Shown here: piece after piece, positions 1 to 6,734 of the stretch | How positions within the stretch are numbered: position 1 is the first letter of the stretch | Layout: each line of letters opens with the position of its first letter | Source of the DNA: Gemmatimonadota bacterium | GTDB taxonomy: Bacteria; Gemmatimonadota; Gemmatimonadetes; Longimicrobiales; Gaopeijiaceae | Direction of reading: 5' to 3' | Assembly (NCBI GenBank): GCA_016209885.1 | Contig: JACQVF010000026.1 | Coordinates: 1 to 33,689 of the forward strand | Length of the DNA: 33,689 nucleotides | Translations under genes and position numbers: made by a program | Notes under the pieces: model-generated | The model's database searches: none | Told to the model about the DNA's origin: nothing | The model's input: only the letters and a program-made list of their open reading frames with translations

Positions 1-96
1 CACCAGTCGTCGCTGCAGCGTGCGAGAGCGCGTCCAGCCCTCCAGAACCGCTCGATCGCCTCGCCGCAGTCGCAGTACTCGAGTCTCGTTGGCCAT
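1..96 (-). CDS. Transposase, IS630-like, N-terminal fragment (runs off the left edge)
   Basis: Read on the minus strand, an ATG at 96-94 opens 32 codons without a stop to the window edge. The peptide begins MANETRVLRLRRGDRAVLEG and continues with WTRSRTLQRRLV. A short beta/turn start, then a Leu-Glu helix and a 'R-S-R-T-L-Q-R-R' segment, is the usual opening of IS630-family transposases, just before their helix-turn-helix. A TATATT hexamer lies 7 nt before the ATG and there is no Shine-Dalgarno sequence. Only the first tenth of such a protein is visible, so intactness cannot be judged. It could instead be another HTH protein with a similar N-terminus. Family assignment is by memory of the pattern. 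Confidence 0.5.
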   Translation of the reverse strand, partial: MANETRVLRLRRGDRAVLEGWTRSRTLQRRLV

Positions 97-128
97 GAGC
101 ACCAATATACACCCCCTGCTCTATTGGT
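97..128 (-). promoter_or_regulatory. Putative promoter and palindrome in front of the transposase fragment
   Basis: On the minus strand TATATT (plus 104-109) sits 7 nt from the ATG. No convincing -35 is seen 16-18 nt upstream. A perfect 7-bp inverted repeat, ACCAATA at 101-107 and TATTGGT at 122-128 with a 14-nt loop, overlaps the hexamer. It could be an operator-like site or part of the element's terminal sequence. Confidence 0.3.
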
Positions 129-485
129 CCAGATATTTATGTGTCACTACACTAGATGCGCTCATGGGGCGTTGGTCCCCGGACCGAGGCTCCTCTCACT
201 GGGCGTAGGTCAGGATGTACCGTCGGTCCCGGCGACGGCCACCACGGCCAGCACAACCGGCTGGCCAAGGTTGAGTGAAGTGCATAGCCCTAGCGCCGGT
301 GGATCTTTCCGGCGGGCTCACGTATCATATGAAGAAGATCTGTGGGCGTACTGGCGGTGCAGGTGCCGATGCCCAGCGCCCGGGCCTGGATGATACAAAG
401 GCTCTCTGAAAAACGGCCAGGTCGCAGAGAGGTCACGGGACCGTCACGCCCCGATTCGCACCGTAGCCGTCCCCCCGGAGGCGCA
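129..485. other. Spacer without a recognised gene
   Basis: The short open frames here overlap each other and show no recognisable protein pattern. Positions 129-170 are clearly richer in A/T than the surroundings and may hold the outer end of the left-edge mobile element. A 7-bp inverted repeat, CTCTCTG at 402-408 and CAGAGAG at 425-431, lies upstream of the first gene of the protease unit. No good promoter was identified, although GATACA near 391 is a weak -10 candidate. Confidence 0.4.
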
Positions 486-854
486 ATGCTTAGCGACACA
501 GCTAAGAGGCGGGCACTGCGAGTGCGTTTCCGGCACCCGTGGTGTCTGGTCCCGTTGATGGTAGCCTGCGCGGGCCCTGCCGGCCGAATGCATGCTGCTG
601 GACAGGTCATCGAGCAGACCGTCACGCTCCGCGGCCGCTTGCACGTGGTCTGGAACCATGAGACGCGCTACTTCCTGATAGACGCTGAGGGGCGCTCCAC
701 CGAGCTGCTGGTAGAGCCGCTCCAGATCGAGGGGCTGGGCGGGCCGCGTGCCGCGGATGGCCAACAGGTCGAGGTGAGGGGCACGGCCAGCGATCTCGCG
801 ACCGGGGCCGTCCGCGTTGACGCGCTCAAGCTCCAGAAGAGGACCCCGCCATGA
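486..854 (+). CDS. Small exported protein, stand-alone homologue of the N-terminal domain of the adjacent M6-like protease
   Basis: The protein has 122 residues. The start at 486 is chosen because CGGAG (476-480) lies 5 nt upstream; the frame is open further 5' but that extension looks non-coding. The N-terminus is basic, then hydrophobic (WCLVPLMVACAGPAG), so it is probably exported. The Cys could be a weak lipobox (VAC), but Met at -3 is not typical. The body (LHVVWNHETRYFLIDAEGR, ELLV, LGGP, VEVRG) aligns visibly with residues about 40-105 of the next protein (FHVVWNAQPHYVLVDERGR, ELLV, LGGP, VRVTG). Its stop overlaps the start of the protease gene (ATGA at 851-854), so the two are co-translated. 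Its function is unknown. As an inference, it could bind the protease or duplicate the role of its propeptide. Confidence 0.7.
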   Translation: MLSDTAKRRALRVRFRHPWCLVPLMVACAGPAGRMHAAGQVIEQTVTLRGRLHVVWNHETRYFLIDAEGRSTELLVEPLQIEGLGGPRAADGQQVEVRGTASDLATGAVRVDALKLQKRTPP

Positions 855-3646
855 CCCGTCCTGAACGGTGCCGCTCTGCTCGCGCCGCCAGCGTGGCGTT
901 CGCCGCCGGAGTCTGGGGCGCCACGGCGGGGGTCTGGATTGGGCACGCCCAGGACGCGCCCCGGAGCGGGTGGTTCCACGTGGTGTGGAACGCCCAACCT
1001 CACTATGTGCTGGTCGACGAGCGTGGCCGGTGGGCGGAGCTGCTCGTTAGAGAGAGCGTGCTCGCGCCGCTCGGTGGCCCGCTGGCGATCAACCGCAAGC
1101 GCGTCCGCGTGACCGGTGCGGCGGTCGAACTGCGCGGTGCCGTGCCGCGGCTCAGCGTTCAGACCATTCGTGTTGAAACGCCGGCTGCCCCGGCTGCGGC
1201 CACACCACCACGGGCCGGTACACACAAGTACGTGACGATCCTGTGCAAGTTTGCCGACTTCCCGAACGCCGAGCCGCGACCCAAGGGCCAGTACGAGCGG
1301 TGGCTGGTAAGCGGGTCCAGCTACCCAGGGCTCGATCACTACTGGCGCGAGATGTCGGGAAACCTCATAAATCTCGCCGGCACCCTGGTGGGCTGGTATA
1401 CGTTGCCGCAGCCCCGTTCGTACTACATGCGGGACTCGACGGCGACCAACAGCTACGCGGATCTCGGAAAGCTCGTGCAGGACTGCACCGCGGGCGCCGA
1501 CGCGGAGGTCCACTTCCCGGATTATTTCGGCATTAACCTCCAGTTCAACACCAGACTCGATGCGTACTCCTGGGGCGGCAGCTGGACACTCACCCGCGAC
1601 GGCCAGACGCGGACGTACGGGGTGACGTGGATGGCGGATTGGGCGGGCCAGGCGGTGTATGCCCACGAGATCGGCCATTCCCTAGGGCTCCCACACTCCT
1701 CGGGCCCATACGGGTTTGTCTACGACTCGAAGTGGGACGTGATGAGCAACAGCGGCAGCTATTACTCGACCGCGGAACAGTCTTGGATTGCCCAGCACAC
1801 GATTGTCTACCACAAGGACCTTCTGAGCTGGGTGCCCGCGTCGCGCAAGTACGTCGGGTCGAGCGTCGGCACGCGGACCGTCTTCCTTGAGCGGAGCGCG
1901 CAGCCGAGCCAGGGGGGCACGTATCTCATGGCTGAGATCCCGCTGCAGCCGGGCGAGTTCTACACCGTCGAATACCGCCGGCGCATCGGCTACGATGCGT
2001 ATCTGCCCGGCGAGGCCGTCATCCTGCACAATGTGAGGCCGACCCGCGAGGAGCCTGCGCACGTGGTGGATGTTGACGGCAACGGCAACCCCAACGACGC
2101 GGGCGCCATGTGGGCCACGGGCGAGACGTTCACCGATGTGCAGAACCAGGTTACCATCAGCGTGGGCGCCGCCACCGGTAGCTCCATCGAGGTCATCATC
2201 ACCCGCGGCGGCTACCACGTGACGGTGACGGTCAGCGGCCAGGGCACGGTCACGAGCTCGCCCGCGGCCATCAGCTGCCCGGGCGTCTGTAGTGGCGGGT
2301 TCCCCAGCGGCACGGCGGTCGTGCTAACCGCCACACCGGCCAGCGGTTGGGTGTTCACTGGCTGGGGCGGCGCGTGCTCCGCCGGCACTGGAACCTGCCG
2401 GCTCGGGGTGACCTCGAGCCTGAGCGTCACCGCCACGTTCCTCCAGCCGCTGGCCATCGTCTCGGACTCCCTACGCGGGTACGCTCTGGTGGGGAACCCG
2501 TACGCGGACACGCTCCGGGCGACCGGCGGCGCGGAGGACCGTTCGTGGTCGGTCTCAGGGAGCATCCTTCCTCCAGGTCTCAGCCTCCAGTCGCGGACCG
2601 GCGTGATCTCGGGAACGCCCACGGCGGCGGGAAAGTACAGTTTCACGGCCCGGGTGACGTCGTCTGTACTCTCCGCGTCCCGAACGTTCTCGGTGGACAT
2701 CTTCCAGCCGCTGGTTATCGTGTCGGACTCCATCAGGCCACCCGGGGTCGTGGGAAGCTCGTACCGCGACACTCTACTGGCGACGGGGGGCGCGTCGGAC
2801 CGCTCATGGGCGGTGGTGGGAGGAGTGCTTCCCGCGGGGCTCGCTCTCGATCGGGGGACGGGAGTCATTTCCGGTACCCCGACTGCGGCCGGGACATTCA
2901 AGTTCACGGTAGCGGTGACCTCGTCCGTACTCTCGGTCTCGCGAGCGCTTCGCCTGCTTATCGTCCAGCCATTGGCCGTTGCCTCGGATTCGCTCCGGCC
3001 ATACTCGGTGGTAGGCGCTGCCTACGCCGATACGCTTCGGGCGACCGGCGGCACCGAGGAGCGGCGGTGGTCCATCTCTGGGGGGAGGCTCCCGCCAGGA
3101 TTGGCGCTGCAGGCCGGGAGCGGGGGCGTCTCCGGTACGCCCACTGAGGCTGGGCGCTATTCGTTCACTGCGACAGTGACGTCCGCCTGGCTCACGGCGT
3201 CGCGGCGGTTCGTGCTGGACGTCTTCCAGCCCCTCGTCATCGTCTCAGACTCGCTGCGAAGGGGAGGCGTGCCCGGGCGCCCCTACGCCGACACGCTCCG
3301 GGCGACGGGAGGGGCCGGCACATACAGATGGTCCCTCACGTCGGGAGCGCTCCCCACGGGGCTGGTCCTGGATCTGGAGACAGGGGCCGTGAGCGGCACG
3401 CCGTCCGTGTCGGGCACTTTCCGCTACCGGGCGAAGGCCGTGTCAGAGCCGCTCGCCGCCGAAAAGGGGTTCGTCCTCACCGTCCTCGCCCTGGGAACTG
3501 TCGCCGATGCCCTGCTCGGTGTGGGTAGTCTCCCCCTGGACCAGCAGCAGCTCCTCGATCTCCGGGGCAACCGAAACGGCCGGCTCGATGTGGGCGACGT
3601 GTACCGGTGGCTCGTGGATGTCGCGTTGATCGCCGGCAGGCCGTGA
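851..3646 (+). CDS. Secreted M6-like zinc metalloprotease with Ig-like repeats and a dockerin-like C-terminus
   Basis: The protein has 931 residues. A hydrophobic stretch near residues 12-33 ending in HAQ is a likely signal peptide. Residues about 40-105 form the small domain shared with the upstream gene. The protease domain carries HEIGHSLGLPH at 272-282, the HExxHxxGxxH zinc-binding motif with catalytic Glu273, and a downstream WDVM Met-turn at about 298. This matches immune-inhibitor-A/M6-type peptidases. Residues about 455-530 resemble a bacterial repeat domain (GWVFTGWGGAC). Four 87-residue repeats begin at 532, 619, 706 and 793, each with a GVISGTP-type motif typical of putative Ig (He_PIG) domains. 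The tail holds DLRGNRNGRLDVGD, a dockerin/EF-hand-like loop. The gene overlaps its upstream neighbour by 4 nt and is followed after 13 nt by a small lipoprotein. Substrate is unknown. Confidence 0.85.
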   Translation: MTRPERCRSARAASVAFAAGVWGATAGVWIGHAQDAPRSGWFHVVWNAQPHYVLVDERGRWAELLVRESVLAPLGGPLAINRKRVRVTGAAVELRGAVPRLSVQTIRVETPAAPAAATPPRAGTHKYVTILCKFADFPNAEPRPKGQYERWLVSGSSYPGLDHYWREMSGNLINLAGTLVGWYTLPQPRSYYMRDSTATNSYADLGKLVQDCTAGADAEVHFPDYFGINLQFNTRLDAYSWGGSWTLTRDGQTRTYGVTWMADWAGQAVYAHEIGHSLGLPHSSGPYGFVYDSKWDVMSNSGSYYSTAEQSWIAQHTIVYHKDLLSWVPASRKYVGSSVGTRTVFLERSAQPSQGGTYLMAEIPLQPGEFYTVEYRRRIGYDAYLPGEAVILHNVRPTREEPAHVVDVDGNGNPNDAGAMWATGETFTDVQNQVTISVGAATGSSIEVIITRGGYHVTVTVSGQGTVTSSPAAISCPGVCSGGFPSGTAVVLTATPASGWVFTGWGGACSAGTGTCRLGVTSSLSVTATFLQPLAIVSDSLRGYALVGNPYADTLRATGGAEDRSWSVSGSILPPGLSLQSRTGVISGTPTAAGKYSFTARVTSSVLSASRTFSVDIFQPLVIVSDSIRPPGVVGSSYRDTLLATGGASDRSWAVVGGVLPAGLALDRGTGVISGTPTAAGTFKFTVAVTSSVLSVSRALRLLIVQPLAVASDSLRPYSVVGAAYADTLRATGGTEERRWSISGGRLPPGLALQAGSGGVSGTPTEAGRYSFTATVTSAWLTASRRFVLDVFQPLVIVSDSLRRGGVPGRPYADTLRATGGAGTYRWSLTSGALPTGLVLDLETGAVSGTPSVSGTFRYRAKAVSEPLAAEKGFVLTVLALGTVADALLGVGSLPLDQQQLLDLRGNRNGRLDVGDVYRWLVDVALIAGRP
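2444..3487 (+). repeat. Four in-frame tandem repeats of exactly 261 bp (87 residues) inside the protease gene
   Basis: The conserved start of each unit, QPL(A/V)(I/V)(V/A)SDS, begins at 2444, 2705, 2966 and 3227, a constant spacing of 261 bp. Each unit contains a YxDTLxATGG segment, a WS/WA-turn, LPxGL and (V/I)SGTP. The sequences have diverged at DNA level while the length stayed fixed, so these are old duplicated Ig-like domains held to one length rather than a recent expansion. Confidence 0.85.
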
Positions 3647-3659
3647 TGGAGGTGAACGG

Positions 3660-4064
3660 ATGAACGTCGCGAAGGCTTCGCGGAGGCTCCGGGTTGCCGG
3701 GCTCGTGATCGCGGAGATCCTGAGCGCCTGCGGCGACGAGGGGCCCGTCCCAGGGGTGCTCACCGTGAGCCTCAGCTCGGCGAACATGGGGGACGGGGCG
3801 ATCGCGGTCGTCGTGAGCGGCCCCGGGCCGGTGGGGAGCGTGGAGTCGGCGAGCCCTTCCGTCCTGCTGTTTTCGCGGCTGACCGCACCCTCGTCGTTCA
3901 ACGCGGCCGCGTTCGGCGATCTCCGGAGCGGGCCCCTACTCCGCTTCGGCGTGCCGGACGTGGGCCAGGTTGGGGGGTACACGGCGAGGGTGCTCGAAGT
4001 AGCGGACGTTACAGGCGCGCTGCGGGGGAGCGCGGCCGGCTACGCGCTCGCGGTGAGCCGCTGA
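3660..4064 (+). CDS. Small lipoprotein, possible cohesin-like partner of the upstream protease
   Basis: The protein has 134 residues. The start is supported by GGAGGTGA about 6 nt upstream. The N-terminus is basic, then hydrophobic, and ends in a lipobox LSAC followed by GDEG, so the mature protein should be lipid-anchored at Cys24. The rest is a single beta-rich domain (LTVSLSSANMGDGAIAVVV; GPLLRFGVPDVGQ; YTARVLEVAD) with no catalytic motif. It lies 13 nt after the protease gene, whose last residues are dockerin-like. A one-domain beta-sandwich lipoprotein next to a dockerin-like tail suggests a binding or anchoring partner. That role is inferred from context and shape; I see no diagnostic cohesin motif. 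It otherwise counts as a hypothetical lipoprotein. Confidence 0.75.
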   Translation: MNVAKASRRLRVAGLVIAEILSACGDEGPVPGVLTVSLSSANMGDGAIAVVVSGPGPVGSVESASPSVLLFSRLTAPSSFNAAAFGDLRSGPLLRFGVPDVGQVGGYTARVLEVADVTGALRGSAAGYALAVSR

Positions 4065-4085
4065 CAGGAAGAACTGCGATTCCTG
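4065..4085 (+). terminator. Hairpin directly after the lipoprotein gene
   Basis: CAGGAA (4065-4070) and TTCCTG (4080-4085) form a perfect 6-bp stem with a 9-nt loop, starting right after the stop codon. No T-run follows, so a role in termination is only possible. It marks the likely end of the three-gene protease unit. Confidence 0.25.
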
Positions 4086-4209
4086 AGAGGGCTTGACAGG
4101 TCAGCGTCTGGACCGCGCTGCACTGGTGTCGTCCGGGGGGATCAGGGTCCCGGGTAAGACAAAACGGGGGCGCGGCCGACGCGGATTCGGGAGTGCGACG
4201 ACGACGCGT

Positions 4210-4346
4210 TCAGGCGCACGCTGATTCGTCGCAGAGGCATGCGATGGTCCGCATCGCCTCGGGAAGCTCTTCAGTGCGAACCACTCGTCCGGGGTGTGCA
4301 TATCCGCGCCGGAGAGCGCGAACCCCATAAGCAAGGACGGCTGTAC
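4210..4346 (-). pseudogene. Remnant of the C-terminus of an M20-type peptidase, frameshifted
   Basis: On the minus strand the frame just after a TAG at 4349-4347 reads PSLLMGFALSGADMHTPDEW and then FALKSFP. Near 4258-4262 a one-base shift is needed to continue as EAMRTIACLCDESACA and a TGA at 4212-4210. A G(F)xLxGAxxHxPxEWF segment followed by a short amphipathic helix and stop is the usual end of M20-family peptidases and dipeptidases. The rest of such a gene is missing: upstream on the minus strand there is only an 8-bp repeat and then the rel gene in the other direction. I read this as a decayed fragment. Alternatively it is a chance match in a spacer. Confidence 0.5.
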
Positions 4347-4350
4347 CTAG

Positions 4351-4371
4351 CCCGCCAACCCGCCAACCCGC
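4351..4371. repeat. 8-bp iterated repeat, CCCGCCAA x 2.6
   Basis: CCCGCCAA at 4351-4358 and 4359-4366 is followed by CCCGC at 4367-4371. The same 8-bp period with nearly the same sequence recurs at 9425-9446 and, in opposite orientation, at 9298-9329. This copy abuts the peptidase remnant. Confidence 0.6.
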
Positions 4372-4393
4372 TGCGTCCCCCGCGCCGATCCAT

Positions 4394-4399
4394 TAGATT
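4394..4399 (+). promoter_or_regulatory. Putative -10 element for leaderless rel transcription
   Basis: TAGATT lies 8 nt before the ATG at 4408 and there is no Shine-Dalgarno sequence. The stretch TAGATTCGCATCGTATG resembles TATCTTCGGCATATATG at 13230-13246. No clear -35 was found, so the call rests on the spacing and the resemblance. Confidence 0.35.
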
Positions 4400-4407
4400 C
4401 GCATCGT

Positions 4408-6618
4408 ATGGAAGCGGCGACCGCAGTAATCCGCCAGCAGCTTGGTGCCTTGCCCTCGCGTCTTGCCGACTCGCTGGAGCCGTACGCGGAGCGGCTGGAC
4501 CTCGAGGTCATTCGCAAGGCGTACGAGTTCAGCGCACAGGCGCACGCGGGACAGCGTCGAATCTCGGGCGAGCACTACGTGAATCACTGCGTCGAGGTCG
4601 CCAAGATTCTGGCGGACCTGCATCTGGACACGGCCTCCGTCGCCGCGGGACTGATCCACGACGTGGTCGAGGACACGCCCACCACGCTTGCCGAGGTGCG
4701 CGACGCGTTCGGCGCCGAGATCTCGGTCATCGTGGACGGGGTCACCAAGATCGGGCGCGTGGAGTTCCGGTCCCACCCGGAGCAGCAGGTGGAGAATTAC
4801 CGGAAGCTGCTCCTCTCCATGGCCCAGGACGCCCGGGTCATCCTCATCAAGCTGGCGGACCGGCTCCACAACATGCGCACGCTGGATGCGCTGGCAGCGG
4901 AGAAGCAGCGGCGCATTGCGCTCGAGACTCGGGAGATCTACGCGCCACTCGCCCACCGTCTGGGAATGGCGGCGATCAAGTGGGAGCTGGAGGACCTGGC
5001 GTTCAAGTTCCTGGAGCCGGAGGCGTACCGGGAGCTGGCCCGGAAGGTGCGGCAGACTCGGAAGGAGCGGGAGCAGCAGATTCTCGAGCTGGTGCGGCCG
5101 CTGGAGGAGGAGTTGAAGCGGGCGGTGATCCCCTGCGAGGTCCAGGGCCGGCCAAAGCATCTCTGGTCCATCTACCGGAAGATGCAGAGGCGGAACAAGC
5201 CATTCGAGGAGATCTACGACCTCATGGCGATCCGCGTCATCACGGACACGGTGCAGAACTGCTATGCCGCGCTGGGGATCGTCCACGGTAACTGGACGCC
5301 GTTGCAGGAGCGGTTCCACGACTTCATCGCAACCATGAAGTCGAACATGTACCGCTCCCTGCATACGACGATCTTCGGGCCGGGCGGCCGGCTGTACGAG
5401 ATCCAGATCCGCACGCAGGAGATGCACCGCACCGCCGAGTATGGTATCGCCGCCCACTGGCGCTACAAGAAGGAACGGCGCTCCCAGTCCGGCGATGAGA
5501 GTGAGGTCGACGAGGCGCTGACCTGGTTCCGCCAGGTGCTCGAGTGGCAGCAGGACACCCGTGAGCCGGAAGAGTTCATGGAGTTCCTGAAGTTTGATCT
5601 CTTCCAGGAGGAGATTTTCGTCTTCACGCCGAAGGGTGACGTGAAGCAGCTTCCCCGGGGTGCGACGCCCATCGACTTCGCCTTCGCCGTGCATACGGAG
5701 ATCGGGCTGCACTGTGCGGGCGCGAAGGTGAACGGACGCATCGCACCGCTCTCGCGAGAGCTCCGGAACGGGGACACCGTGGAGATCCTGACGCACGCGC
5801 GGCAGCGTCCGAGCCGCGACTGGCTCGCCTTCGTGAAGACCGCGCGGGCGCGGCAGAAGATCCGGCAGTGGACCCGCCAGGAGGAGTTGACGTCGAGCGT
5901 GCGGCTGGGCCACGAGTTGCTGGACCGGGAGCTGAAACGGATCCGGCGGGAGCTGCCGCCCGAGGAGGTCCTCCAGCAGGCGGCCGCGGCGCTGGCGATG
6001 CCGAGCTTCGAGCACGTTCTGGCCTCGCTGGGCCGCGGTGAGCTCGGGCCCACGGCGGTGCTGAAAGGGCTGTTTCCGGAAGGGGAGGGGGAGCCGGTGC
6101 GGCCCGCCTCGGCGCTGGAGCGCATCGCCGACAAGATTCGGCGGGCCGGGCGCGGGGTGCGCATCCAGGGTATGGAGAATCTGATGGTGCGGTATTCGCA
6201 GTGCTGCCAGCCGGTGCCGGGTGACGAGGTGATCGGCTACATCACGAGCGGGCGCGGCGTGTCCATCCACCGGGTGGATTGCCCGAATGTGCTCACGCTG
6301 TCCGAGCACCCGGAGCGCCGGGTGGAGATCGAGTGGACGGCGGTTTCCGAGGACCGCTTCTTCGTGCGGCTCTACCTGGAAGGCACGGATCGCCGCGGGC
6401 TGCTCTCGGATATCGCGCGGGCGATCACGGACACGGGCACGGACATCCAGCACGCCGACATCCACGCGAAGGAGGGCGGGATGACGGGCGAGTTCGTGGT
6501 CGAGGTGCAGGATCTCGCCCACCTCCGCAAGGTCATGAAGGCGATGAAGGGCGTGAAGGGCGTCGTGTCCGCCGAGCGTCGGGAGAGCTTCGCGGAAGCG
6601 GACCTCAGCGAAGCGTAG
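4408..6618 (+). CDS. rel: Bifunctional (p)ppGpp synthetase/hydrolase, RelA/SpoT family
   Basis: The protein has 736 residues, full length for the long Rel/SpoT family. It makes the alarmone (p)ppGpp from ATP and GDP/GTP and can degrade it, controlling the stringent response. The N-terminal HD hydrolase domain has His60, the HDVVED box at 84-89 and Asp151 in DRLHNMRTLD, so hydrolase activity is likely kept. The synthetase domain includes RPKHLWSIYRKM, FEEIYDLMAIRVI and, at 302-320, RFHDFIATMKSNMYRSLHT. A TGS domain (EEIFVFTPKGDVKQLPRGAT), a zinc-finger-like CCQPVPGDEVIGYIT segment and a C-terminal ACT domain follow. The synthetase loop usually reads P-K-x-N-(G/M)-Y; here the Pro is Met310. The gene appears to have its own promoter. 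Confidence 0.95.
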   Translation: MEAATAVIRQQLGALPSRLADSLEPYAERLDLEVIRKAYEFSAQAHAGQRRISGEHYVNHCVEVAKILADLHLDTASVAAGLIHDVVEDTPTTLAEVRDAFGAEISVIVDGVTKIGRVEFRSHPEQQVENYRKLLLSMAQDARVILIKLADRLHNMRTLDALAAEKQRRIALETREIYAPLAHRLGMAAIKWELEDLAFKFLEPEAYRELARKVRQTRKEREQQILELVRPLEEELKRAVIPCEVQGRPKHLWSIYRKMQRRNKPFEEIYDLMAIRVITDTVQNCYAALGIVHGNWTPLQERFHDFIATMKSNMYRSLHTTIFGPGGRLYEIQIRTQEMHRTAEYGIAAHWRYKKERRSQSGDESEVDEALTWFRQVLEWQQDTREPEEFMEFLKFDLFQEEIFVFTPKGDVKQLPRGATPIDFAFAVHTEIGLHCAGAKVNGRIAPLSRELRNGDTVEILTHARQRPSRDWLAFVKTARARQKIRQWTRQEELTSSVRLGHELLDRELKRIRRELPPEEVLQQAAAALAMPSFEHVLASLGRGELGPTAVLKGLFPEGEGEPVRPASALERIADKIRRAGRGVRIQGMENLMVRYSQCCQPVPGDEVIGYITSGRGVSIHRVDCPNVLTLSEHPERRVEIEWTAVSEDRFFVRLYLEGTDRRGLLSDIARAITDTGTDIQHADIHAKEGGMTGEFVVEVQDLAHLRKVMKAMKGVKGVVSAERRESFAEADLSEA

Positions 6619-6734
6619 GGCTCCGATCGGAAACCCGGTTCCGCGAATCGCGATGTGGGCTCTCTGCCACGAGATGCCAGGACGCCGCTCTGTCCGGGTA
6701 ACCGCCGCTCCGGGTTCCCGAGCGGGCTGGTAGC

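Noticed and set aside
4093..4098. Perfect TTGACA hexamer as a -35 box
   Set aside because: No TANNNT-like -10 lies 16-18 nt downstream, and the next gene is 300 nt away.
4393..6522. 709-codon open frame on the minus strand
   Set aside because: It lies fully antisense to rel, and the translation is rich in Arg, His, Leu and Pro without family motifs. It is a by-product of GC-rich third codon positions.
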